A stretch of 5,715 nucleotides of DNA from the NCBI GenBank assembly GCA_002305925.1, contig DBRL01000013.1, positions 6,693 to 12,407 on the forward strand, written 5' to 3'. Source of the stretch: Candidatus Peregrinibacteria bacterium UBA1369 (GTDB lineage Bacteria > Patescibacteriota > Gracilibacteria > UBA1369). The position numbers and the translations under genes were made by a program. Within the stretch, counting starts at the first letter, position 1. Each line of letters opens with the position of its first letter. This document shows, piece after piece, positions 1-5,715 of this stretch. The notes beneath the pieces were generated by a model, which saw only the letters and a list, made by a program, of their open reading frames with translations, did no database searches and was not told the DNA's origin.

Positions 1-351
1 AACCATCTGCCCAACACCCGCGTCATCGGCTGGACAGACCAAATGCCGGAAATTATCAAGGCATCCGACCTGGTTATCACCAAGGCGGGCGGCGCCACCG
101 TCATGGAATGCATCGCCGCCAAGAAACCGATGATTATCACCCAGGTCATCCCCGGTCAGGAAATGGGCAACGCCGTACTGATCAAACTGCATGAATTGGG
201 CATTATCCAAAAAGAGGCCAAAATGAGCATCAGTGAATGTATCGACTACATCCGTAAAAACCAGCAGAGAATATTAAACAACCTGGCCCGCGTCAGCAAG
301 CCCGAAGCCAGCACGGAGATCGCCCGTTTCATTCACGAGCAGATCGGCTGA
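1..351 (+). CDS. Glycosyltransferase family 28, C-terminal part (MGDG synthase / diacylglycerol glucosyltransferase-like), 5'-truncated
   Basis: The frame is open from the first base, giving 116 visible residues to a TGA at 349-351; the start lies outside the window. The fragment is the nucleotide-sugar-binding half of a GT-B enzyme. It contains GWTDQMPEII (visible residues 10-19), then SDLVITKAGGATVMEC (22-37), whose GGxTxxE core is the UDP-sugar binding motif of GT28, and then VIPGQEMGNA (49-58). The PGQE motif is typical of the MGDG synthase/UgtP branch; MurG has a different sequence there. The likely role is transfer of a sugar from a UDP-sugar to diacylglycerol at the cytoplasmic membrane face, making glycolipid or a lipid anchor. 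Which sugar is used, and whether the enzyme is processive, cannot be told from this half. Its stop lies 26 nt from the stop of the convergent neighbour, with no clear terminator between them. The family call is firm; the exact substrate is inference. Confidence 0.85.
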   Translation, partial: NHLPNTRVIGWTDQMPEIIKASDLVITKAGGATVMECIAAKKPMIITQVIPGQEMGNAVLIKLHELGIIQKEAKMSISECIDYIRKNQQRILNNLARVSKPEASTEIARFIHEQIG

Positions 352-377
352 ACCGGCTATTTTGAGAAAACAGATTT

Positions 378-2384
378 TTATAGTGCAGTTCGATAAATCG
401 CGGTGGCCGTCAGCACATACATGGTGTTGGTGTTTTTGTCGACATGGAAGTCTTTGATGTCCTCCAGCTCGTCAAAGATGTATTGCCCCGTATAGATGGC
501 GCCGCCGCTGCGATCGTCCTTGTTATAGACGAGAACGCGATTTTCCGAGGGTTCCATGACAAAAATCTGGTTCATGTCTGCCTCGGTGAAAATCCTGGTG
601 GGATTGACCAGTGCTTTGACCGGCTGCTTCTTGATCGGGAAATCCTGTTTGTTGCCCTGAAACAGTTTGGTGATATAACCATCGGCACCGAGTACATAGA
701 TATTGCCGTCAATAGCCAAATCCACCGCACTGCTCAAATCAACGCCGTTGACATAAGGTTGGGCGGCATCAAACTGATCGCGTCTCCTGGTGTAACGCCA
801 AATCTGATTACCTTCAGAGTCAAGCACATAAATTTTGTTGCTATAAGCCTGCAGTACTTTGCCTGGTTTGAAAGCGGAGTCACTGGTCTGCAGGAAAGAC
901 ATGCGATCATCCAGATATTCCTTTACCTTGCCCGAGGCGGTGAAGAACAGTATTGACCCCCGGTCGTCATAATTAACCGCCGAAACAACCGTTTCATTGT
1001 CATCGATGGTCAGAGGATCCTCCACACGGTCCAGTGCCACCGGATAAAGGGCGTTATATTCATAGGCGTAGAGTTTGTCCTTCAATTTGACCAGCCCCAG
1101 CGCATTGACATTGGAACGCTTCTGCGAGAGATCGGCCATCAACTGCATCTCGGGATGCATCACCCCGTCCATCTTGTCGCGCGTGTCGAGAATCGTATCC
1201 AAAAGCTCGCGGGCCTTGTCCTTGTGATAGCCGCTATTCAAAACCCCTATGGCTTTCTGCTCGGCATCGTTAAGCATCTCTCCGGCCCTGTCCTTGTCAA
1301 ACTGGCCGGTGGTTACCGCCGAGTTGATCTGCTCGCGAATCTGCACCAGATCGTTGGCCAGCATTTGTACGCGGGCGTCCTCGTCGGCCTTTGACCGCAG
1401 CCACCACACCCCCATGGTCAGAATCAGCACCAAGACAATAATCGCCACCAAAATTTTATCCTTGCCCCAATTGCTGAAAGACCAGGGATTGCTCGAACGC
1501 CCGCGCCTTTCCACGCGATCTTCGCTGGCCAGCTCGTTCATCTTTCGACGAATTCCAGACACTGAAGTTCCCAAAAAGTTTTTCACGCCCTTTAAATTGA
1601 GCTTGTCGCTCATCGCACGTAAATCAAGCGTCTCCCGACTCTTGGTCGTACTCATCTCCTGATAGCCCTCCTCACGGCTATGCGCCACGGGTTCCGTCTC
1701 CGGCAAATCATCCTTGGCCAGGGCGGCAACCTGCCCCCCCTCAATCGCAATCAGACCGACTTTACTGATTACTTCACCGTGCAGGAAATCACGCACCGCC
1801 ATGACACTGTGCTGCAAACCGCCACCGATATTTCTGGCCAGGTCGTTTTTGGAAACATAGCGCAGCAATCTCGTAGTACTGAGCAGAATAAAATCCCCCG
1901 CCTCCAGATCGCCGGAAGCAATGTTGGTAAAAACATCCTTGCTTTCCGGATCGGAAAGATCATCGCTGATGGTGGTGACAAAGCGTTTGCGGATCAGATA
2001 GGCCTCGGCCTCGCCACTCTGGGTCAGATAAAGCTGGTCCCCCACCACAGCGGCAATAATGACATTCAATTTGCCCAACCATTCACTGCCCCGTTCCTGA
2101 CGATACTCCTCGAGGGCATGATTGACCTGTTTGAGAGACTCCTCGAAACGCTCATAGCCATCCACCTCGCTGTCGGCAAAAAAGACGCGGCGGAGGGAAT
2201 CAAAAATCACCTCGCCGATCCGGTCCGGATCCTGATTGTTTTGAGCAATTTCCAGACAGATAAAGACCTTGCCGCCCTGCTCCCCCCCCTCACCCAGATC
2301 ATAGGCGTAATTTTCGACAAAACTCCCCTCGTCCTTGCCTACGAACAAAAAGTCGTACTGAGTATTGAACTGCTGATTGGACAT
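378..2384 (-). CDS. Membrane protein with degenerate PP2C-like domain, one TM helix and C-terminal beta-propeller-like repeats
   Basis: This 668-aa protein starts at an ATG (2384-2382) that follows an in-frame TAA six bases upstream, so the start cannot lie further out. Residues 1-220 resemble a PPM/PP2C phosphatase: VVGDQLYLTQSGEAEAYLIR (113-132) matches the GDSRaYl strand, and GDFILLSTTRLL (163-174) matches the GDxlLLcSDGL strand. The metal-ligand residues are missing: the DGMGG-type motif is replaced around residues 41-53, GDSR reads GEAE, and SDG reads STT. It is therefore probably a pseudophosphatase. Residues 225-308 are polar linker. Residues 311-329 form one strong membrane helix, and 335-410 are helical and probably coiled coil. 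Residues 430-668 hold about six repeats of an IYVLdsxGxIxxY type (near 437, 478, 517, 561, 606 and 654), suggesting an NHL/PQQ-like propeller. With no signal peptide, the likely topology is PP2C-like domain inside and propeller outside. A signalling or scaffold role is inference. Confidence 0.8.
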   Translation of the reverse strand: MSNQQFNTQYDFLFVGKDEGSFVENYAYDLGEGGEQGGKVFICLEIAQNNQDPDRIGEVIFDSLRRVFFADSEVDGYERFEESLKQVNHALEEYRQERGSEWLGKLNVIIAAVVGDQLYLTQSGEAEAYLIRKRFVTTISDDLSDPESKDVFTNIASGDLEAGDFILLSTTRLLRYVSKNDLARNIGGGLQHSVMAVRDFLHGEVISKVGLIAIEGGQVAALAKDDLPETEPVAHSREEGYQEMSTTKSRETLDLRAMSDKLNLKGVKNFLGTSVSGIRRKMNELASEDRVERRGRSSNPWSFSNWGKDKILVAIIVLVLILTMGVWWLRSKADEDARVQMLANDLVQIREQINSAVTTGQFDKDRAGEMLNDAEQKAIGVLNSGYHKDKARELLDTILDTRDKMDGVMHPEMQLMADLSQKRSNVNALGLVKLKDKLYAYEYNALYPVALDRVEDPLTIDDNETVVSAVNYDDRGSILFFTASGKVKEYLDDRMSFLQTSDSAFKPGKVLQAYSNKIYVLDSEGNQIWRYTRRRDQFDAAQPYVNGVDLSSAVDLAIDGNIYVLGADGYITKLFQGNKQDFPIKKQPVKALVNPTRIFTEADMNQIFVMEPSENRVLVYNKDDRSGGAIYTGQYIFDELEDIKDFHVDKNTNTMYVLTATAIYRTAL

Positions 2385-2405
2385 CTTTTTTTATCTTTAT
2401 TGTTT

Positions 2406-2434
2406 ATTGCACCCAATGAACCTGGGACAGCCAA
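2406..2434 (-). promoter_or_regulatory. Possible promoter for the PP2C-like membrane protein gene
   Basis: On the minus strand, TTGGCT (2434-2429) and TGCAAT (2411-2406) are separated by 17 nt, each matching four of six consensus bases. Transcription would begin near 2399, leaving a leader of about 15 nt before the ATG at 2384. The region is AT-rich, so a chance match is quite possible. Confidence 0.25.
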
Positions 2435-2455
2435 AAGTTTAACATAAAAATAAAA

Positions 2456-2484
2456 TTGACACAAAATAAACTAAAAGTTATCTT
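2456..2484 (+). promoter_or_regulatory. Sigma70-type promoter for the rpmH-rnpA-yidC-jag block
   Basis: A perfect -35 box TTGACA (2456-2461) is followed by a 17-nt AT-rich spacer and a -10 box TATCTT (2479-2484, four of six consensus bases). This is the optimal spacing. It would start transcription near 2491, about 20 nt before the rpmH ATG. It sits in the divergent intergenic region where the only promoter for the rightward genes is expected. The leader contains no Shine-Dalgarno sequence. Confidence 0.65.
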
Positions 2485-2511
2485 CAGCAGGCAAAATTAC
2501 ACCCAAACACC

Positions 2512-2652
2512 ATGCCGATAGCCAAGCTTCAAAAACGCAAACACCTGAAAGTCCACGGGTTTCTGGCCCGCATGAAAACCAAGGGAGGCCGGAAAGTTTT
2601 GGCGGCCCGGCGACAAAAAGGCCGCAAACAGCTCACTGTCAGCGACAAATAA
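2512..2652 (+). CDS. rpmH: 50S ribosomal protein L34
   Basis: This small gene encodes 46 residues, the usual L34 length. The central and C-terminal part is unmistakable: VHGFLARMKTKGGRKVLAAR (residues 14-33), then RQKGRKQLTVSDK to the end. This is the HGFRxRMxTxxGRxVLxxRRxKGRxxL signature of L34, a basic structural protein of the large subunit. The N-terminus is unusual: it reads MPIAKLQKRKHLK where most bacteria have MKRTYQP followed by basic residues. The ATG at 2512 is the only ATG, GTG or TTG after an in-frame TAA at 2467, so the atypical N-terminus is not a start-choice artefact. No Shine-Dalgarno sequence precedes it. It is first in the rightward block and 26 nt upstream of rnpA, the classic rpmH-rnpA pairing. 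Confidence 0.95.
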   Translation: MPIAKLQKRKHLKVHGFLARMKTKGGRKVLAARRQKGRKQLTVSDK

Positions 2653-2678
2653 AGTCATTTTTTCGTTGTAATTTCCCA

Positions 2679-3029
2679 ATGCTCAAACAAAGCGGGCGCC
2701 TCTCCAGAAATCAGGCCGGCTGGCTGCTCAAAAAGGGCGACAAATTCAGCAACGAATTTTTTTCCATCAAATTTCGCCTAAACAAAAAACCTTTCTGCCG
2801 CTATAGTGTGGTGGTCAGCAAGAAGTTGCTCAAACTGGCCACCGACCGCAATCTCCTGCGCCGCCAGCTTTATGAAATACTGCGGCAGAGACCGGCTTCC
2901 CCGGAGAGCTTTGACTTCAGCATCCTGGTCAGGCCGGCCGTACTGAAACTCGATTTCGCCGCCAAACGGGAAAAGCTGCTTTCAACACTCAACCAAATAT
3001 CATCAACTTCCGCCCCACAAAATGGATAG
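2679..3029 (+). CDS. rnpA: Ribonuclease P protein component
   Basis: The 116-aa length is typical for the protein subunit of RNase P, which binds the catalytic RNA and the 5' leader of pre-tRNA. The N-terminal GRLSRNQAGWLLKKGDKFSN (residues 6-25) matches the R-L-xxxxxF-xxxxxxGxxxxx start of the family. FFSIKF (27-32) and YSVVVSKKL (42-50) match its central strands. The RNA-binding signature is at residues 56-66, DRNLLRRQLYE, equivalent to the family RNRxKRxxRE. R57, N58, R61, R62 and E66 are kept, while the usual last Arg is Tyr65. The gene lies 26 nt after rpmH and overlaps the yidC start by 8 nt (ATGGATAG), so translational coupling with yidC is likely. No Shine-Dalgarno precedes the ATG. 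The C-terminal tail after about residue 105 is low-complexity and polar. Confidence 0.93.
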   Translation: MLKQSGRLSRNQAGWLLKKGDKFSNEFFSIKFRLNKKPFCRYSVVVSKKLLKLATDRNLLRRQLYEILRQRPASPESFDFSILVRPAVLKLDFAAKREKLLSTLNQISSTSAPQNG

Positions 3030-4272
3030 CAAAGCACTAAAAAACATTCTCAACCATGCCCTGACCTTCCTGGTAATTTTTTTGATCGTCAACTTTGTCT
3101 ACAATCATTTTTTCAACCAGGCCGAACCGCCAAAAACCGGACTGCACTTCTATGTCGACCACAAACAATACGGCCAAAACGACCTGATCACAGCCAGACT
3201 GGAAAATTACAGCCAGGAAACGATCACCCTAAAAAACCTCTGCCCGGCACCGTCACTGCAGGCGGAAAAACTGGAAAACGGACAATGGGTGGCCTTGAAC
3301 GCCACGGCCGCATTGCCATGCGAGGGACAGGAAGACTTTGTCTTGGAACCGGGAACAGTACTGCCCTTCGATTTTCGCAGCTGGAACCATCAGCTCTTTC
3401 ACGAATTAGGCTTCTACCGTCTCAAGGCCAACCTCGGAGACCAGGTTTTGGAATCCAATCAGTTTGAAGTGGTCAACATGTCCTTTTTCAGCTGGCTCTG
3501 GACCACGCTGATCCACCAGCCCATTTACAACGCCCTGATCTTCTTTGCCAGCATACTGCCCGGTCACGATCTGGGCTGGGCCATCATCCTGCTGACCATT
3601 CTCCTGCGCACCATCCTGCTCGCGCCCAATCAGCGCGCCCTCAAATCGCAGAAAAAACTGCAAAGCATCCAACCAAAAATCAACGCCCTCAAGGACAAAT
3701 TCGGCCAGGACCAGCAGCGCATCGCCCAGGAAACCATGGCCCTCTACAAAGAAAACAAGGTCAATCCCTTCGGCAGCTGCCTGCCCATTCTGATTCAATT
3801 ACCGATTCTGATCGGTCTCTATAATGTCATTCAGAGTGGTATGGATCCGGGCGGTACCTATCTGCTCTATGGCCCGCTGCGCGACTTTGACCTGACCCTG
3901 GTCAACACCAACTTCTTTGGCATTCTGGAACTGACCAAAATCGATTTCTTTGTCCTACCGATCATTGTCGGCATACTGCAATTCATCCAGCTGAAAATCA
4001 GCATGGCCAAAAACCTGCCCAAAAAGGATTCCGGCAAGGACAAACGCCCCTCAGAAATGGAAATGGCCAGCCGCACCATGGTTTATATCATGCCCTTTAT
4101 GATCGCCTTTTTCACGGCCTCCGTCCCCTCGGGCGTCGGCCTCTACTGGGCTTTTTCAACCATTTACGGCATTGCCCAGCAAATTGTTGTCAACCGTAGC
4201 CACGACCGCCAGGAAACCACAATCAAGGTAATCGACCCCCAACCCGACCCCAAACCCGAAATCAAGTCCTGA
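3022..4272 (+). CDS. yidC: Membrane protein insertase YidC/Oxa1 family
   Basis: The 416-aa protein inserts and folds inner-membrane proteins, alone or with SecYEG. TM1 is at about 13-30. An extracytoplasmic beta-rich domain spans about 38-150, followed by the Oxa1 core. That core has an amphipathic segment and TM2 (155-203) with the groove arginine R196 in TILLRTILLAPNQ, a cytoplasmic helical hairpin (205-247), and TM3 starting at the signature NPFGSCLPILIQLPILIGLY (248-267). TM4 is about 305-324 and the last two TMs are about 352-391, including PSGVGLYW (369-376). A short charged tail follows. The first extracytoplasmic domain is about 110 residues, far smaller than the roughly 300-residue P1 domain of Gram-negative YidC but absent from typical Gram-positive forms. 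It looks Ig-like, with C74 and C100 as a possible disulfide. The start overlaps rnpA by 8 nt. No yidD intervenes. Confidence 0.95.
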   Translation: MDSKALKNILNHALTFLVIFLIVNFVYNHFFNQAEPPKTGLHFYVDHKQYGQNDLITARLENYSQETITLKNLCPAPSLQAEKLENGQWVALNATAALPCEGQEDFVLEPGTVLPFDFRSWNHQLFHELGFYRLKANLGDQVLESNQFEVVNMSFFSWLWTTLIHQPIYNALIFFASILPGHDLGWAIILLTILLRTILLAPNQRALKSQKKLQSIQPKINALKDKFGQDQQRIAQETMALYKENKVNPFGSCLPILIQLPILIGLYNVIQSGMDPGGTYLLYGPLRDFDLTLVNTNFFGILELTKIDFFVLPIIVGILQFIQLKISMAKNLPKKDSGKDKRPSEMEMASRTMVYIMPFMIAFFTASVPSGVGLYWAFSTIYGIAQQIVVNRSHDRQETTIKVIDPQPDPKPEIKS

Positions 4273-4352
4273 CTCCGTCCCTTTCCACGATCGAACACCC
4301 CTCCCGGAGCAGAGCATATCAACCACACTTATCATCATAACCAAGCGCAGCA

Positions 4353-4826
4353 ATGGAAAAGCAAATTCATCAAATAATCGAGACCCTGCTCAACAAAATC
4401 GGTGTTGGAATCAACAAAATCCGTATCGAAAAAACACCGGAGGGCGGCTATCGCGTCAACATTGAAACCTCCCACCCCAACCTGATGATCGGTCACCGTG
4501 GAGAAACCATCGGCGCCATGCAGCACCTGGTAAAACTGCTTTTCTGGAAAGAAACCGACCGCCAGGACATCTCCCGCCCGGAATTGAGCCTGGACATAGA
4601 AAGTTACCGTAAACGTCAGGAACAAAACATCATTCAGCTGGCCGAACGCAAAGTGGAAATGGTCAGAAAACTTGCCAGCCCACAGAGCCTGCCGGCAATG
4701 TCACCTTATTTCCGCCGCGTCGTACATCTGCACCTGGCCCAGGACAAATATCAGGATATCAGCACCGAAAGTCAGGGCGACGGAGACTACCGCTATATTG
4801 TGATTAAACCTGAAATCATCATTTAA
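4353..4826 (+). CDS. jag: Jag/KhpB RNA-binding protein (KH-II plus R3H domains, no Jag-N)
   Basis: This 157-aa cytoplasmic RNA-binding protein has a KH domain at about 1-80 and an R3H domain at about 93-157. The KH GxxG loop is GHRG (47-50), in MIGHRGETIGAMQHL. The R3H signature RxxxH is R121 to H125 in SPYFRRVVHLHL, followed by the STESQGDGDYRYIVIKP strand (137-153). Jag/KhpB proteins work with KhpA in RNA-based control of cell elongation and division in Firmicutes; that role here is inference from the family. Many homologues carry an N-terminal Jag-N domain of about 50 residues plus a linker. It is absent here, and the in-frame TAA at 4338-4340, only 12 nt upstream of the ATG, shows that it is not hidden by start choice. 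The gene follows yidC after 80 nt, and no clear terminator or promoter is seen in that gap. Jag next to yidC is the conserved arrangement. Confidence 0.92.
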   Translation: MEKQIHQIIETLLNKIGVGINKIRIEKTPEGGYRVNIETSHPNLMIGHRGETIGAMQHLVKLLFWKETDRQDISRPELSLDIESYRKRQEQNIIQLAERKVEMVRKLASPQSLPAMSPYFRRVVHLHLAQDKYQDISTESQGDGDYRYIVIKPEIII

Positions 4827-4831
4827 TCATC

Positions 4832-5715
4832 ATGTCGACCAAAATTAACCGTTCAGGCATCAGACTGCCTCTTGTCATATTGGCCTTTCTGGTACTGTTC
4901 ATTATGTCACCAAAACCGGCCGCTCTCGCCGAAGAACCGCTATTCCCGGATCTATCCGCCGGCAGCGAGTATTATGTCGCCGTCAACTATTTGAAGGAAC
5001 TCGGTCTGATCCAGGGCTATCCGGACGGATTTTTCCGCCCCAAACAGCAGATCAACCGCGCCGAAGCGCTAAAGATATTGGTGGGAGCCATAAATTACGG
5101 CCAATTCAGCCCGGTGGAAAAACCCCTGGCCAACCTGGAAGCCAGCCCCGACCAACTGCCGACTACGCTTCCCACCGGTGAATGTCCTTTCCCCGACCTC
5201 GAACCACAGGCCTGGTATTTCCCCTATGTCTGTTCAGCCTACAAAAACAGCATCATCAGCGGCTACCCTGACGGTTTCTTTCGCCCCGAACAGACCATCA
5301 ATAAAGTTGAAGCCCTCAAAATAGCCCTGTTGCAATCCGGCCTTCCCCTACAAACCGACTACAACGACAATTTTAATGACATTTCGCCCAACGACTGGTT
5401 CTGGGAATACGCCCGCATCGCCGACCAGTACACCATTATCGTCTCCGACCGCCAGGGAGATCTGCACCCGGACGAAATGCTCAACCGCGGCGATTTTTCT
5501 CTGCTGGTCTATCGTTTGATCCGCAGCCAGACCAGCCATTCCGAATTCGGCCGCGCCACCTACTACGCCGGACGCTTCGACGGGCGCAGCACCGCCTCCG
5601 GAGAAACCTATTCCGCCAATCTGCCAACAGCTGCGCATAAAACACTGCCTTTCGACACGGTCGTACGCGTCACCAATATGCACAACGGCAAACAGATCGA
5701 CGTGCGCATCAATGA
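4832..5715 (+). CDS. Secreted SLH-domain (x3) protein with RlpA-like double-psi beta-barrel, 3'-truncated
   Basis: The frame is open from ATG 4832 to the window end, giving 294 codons plus two bases and no stop. Residues 1-33 are a signal peptide: basic start, hydrophobic core 12-25, and ALA before a likely cleavage after A33. Three S-layer homology modules follow at about 38-86, 120-168 and 181-230. The first two carry GYPDGFFRP and an IN-x-x-EALKI tail; the third is more diverged, with an NRGDFSLLVYRL tail. SLH modules usually bind secondary cell-wall polymer or peptidoglycan. From G240 on, the RlpA-like fold is clear: GRATYYAGRFDGRSTASGE (240-258), LPTAAHKTLPF (264-274), VVRVTNMHNGKQIDVRIN (277-294). 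RlpA family members bind or cleave denuded glycan strands. E258 and H269 are kept, but the position three after the Glu is Ser261, usually Asp. The gene begins 5 nt after jag, so cotranscription is likely. A wall-remodelling or surface-anchoring role is inference. Confidence 0.9.
   Translation, partial: MSTKINRSGIRLPLVILAFLVLFIMSPKPAALAEEPLFPDLSAGSEYYVAVNYLKELGLIQGYPDGFFRPKQQINRAEALKILVGAINYGQFSPVEKPLANLEASPDQLPTTLPTGECPFPDLEPQAWYFPYVCSAYKNSIISGYPDGFFRPEQTINKVEALKIALLQSGLPLQTDYNDNFNDISPNDWFWEYARIADQYTIIVSDRQGDLHPDEMLNRGDFSLLVYRLIRSQTSHSEFGRATYYAGRFDGRSTASGETYSANLPTAAHKTLPFDTVVRVTNMHNGKQIDVRIN

Noticed and set aside
340..380. Bidirectional terminator between the convergent genes
   Set aside because: The gap has only a three-base CGG/CCG pairing and an A/T-only four-base pairing (TTTT-GAG-AAAA). 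No GC-rich stem followed by a T run was found in either direction.
444..1662. Open frames on the + strand at 444-956, 1155-1394 and 1249-1662
   Set aside because: They lie antisense to the 668-aa minus-strand gene, have no recognisable domains, and their composition mirrors its codons.
1680..2447. 255-codon open frame on the + strand
   Set aside because: It is the complement of the PP2C-like coding region, which shows family motifs on the minus strand; this frame shows none and runs through the intergenic region.
2385..2511. Possible replication origin, because rpmH-rnpA is often beside oriC
   Set aside because: Only one weak DnaA-box-like match (TTATCTTCA at 2478-2486, seven of nine) was seen, overlapping the -10 box. 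There is no box cluster and no dnaA neighbour.
2497..2679. Minus-strand open frame covering rpmH
   Set aside because: The + strand encodes a clear L34 here; the antisense frame has no support.
4273..4352. Hairpin between CTCCG after the yidC stop and CGGAG before jag
   Set aside because: The stem is five bases with a loop of about 28 nt and no T run, so it is within chance expectation.
5348..5683. Minus-strand 111-codon frame, rich in Gly/Val/Ala
   Set aside because: It is antisense to the SLH-RlpA gene, whose SLH and RlpA motifs establish the coding strand.

Overview
The window looks like bacterial chromosome of roughly 50% GC by eye. The gene set and the form of the proteins suggest a candidate-phyla-radiation (Patescibacteria-like) or similar lineage. 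The pointers are a short L34 with an atypical N-terminus, a YidC with a small extracytoplasmic domain instead of the large Gram-negative one, a Jag without its N-terminal domain, an SLH-RlpA surface protein, and a membrane-anchored degenerate PP2C protein. This placement is an inference from protein architecture; there is no rRNA in the window to settle it.

Layout: positions 1-351 (+) are the 3' end of a GT28-family glycolipid glycosyltransferase. It converges on a 668-aa gene at 378-2384 (-), which encodes a PP2C-like domain lacking its metal-binding motifs, one membrane helix and a beta-propeller-like C-terminus. A 127-nt AT-rich divergent intergenic region (2385-2511) follows, with a good sigma70-type promoter facing right. 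To the right is a compact block, all on the + strand: rpmH (2512-2652), rnpA (2679-3029), yidC (3022-4272), jag/khpB (4353-4826) and a 3'-truncated gene for a secreted protein with three SLH modules and an RlpA-like double-psi beta-barrel (4832-end).

How the genes work together: rpmH-rnpA-yidC-jag is the widely conserved bacterial block that couples a ribosomal protein, the tRNA 5'-processing subunit, the membrane insertase and an RNA-binding regulator. In many bacteria dnaA lies upstream of rpmH and yidD lies between rnpA and yidC; both are absent here. The flanking genes all have envelope roles: glycolipid synthesis, a transmembrane sensor-like protein, and a surface/peptidoglycan protein cotranscribed behind jag.

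The best leads are the pseudophosphatase-propeller membrane protein, the SLH-RlpA fusion with one presumed catalytic position changed, and the absence of Shine-Dalgarno sequences across the + strand genes. No RNA genes, mobile elements or CRISPR arrays were seen.
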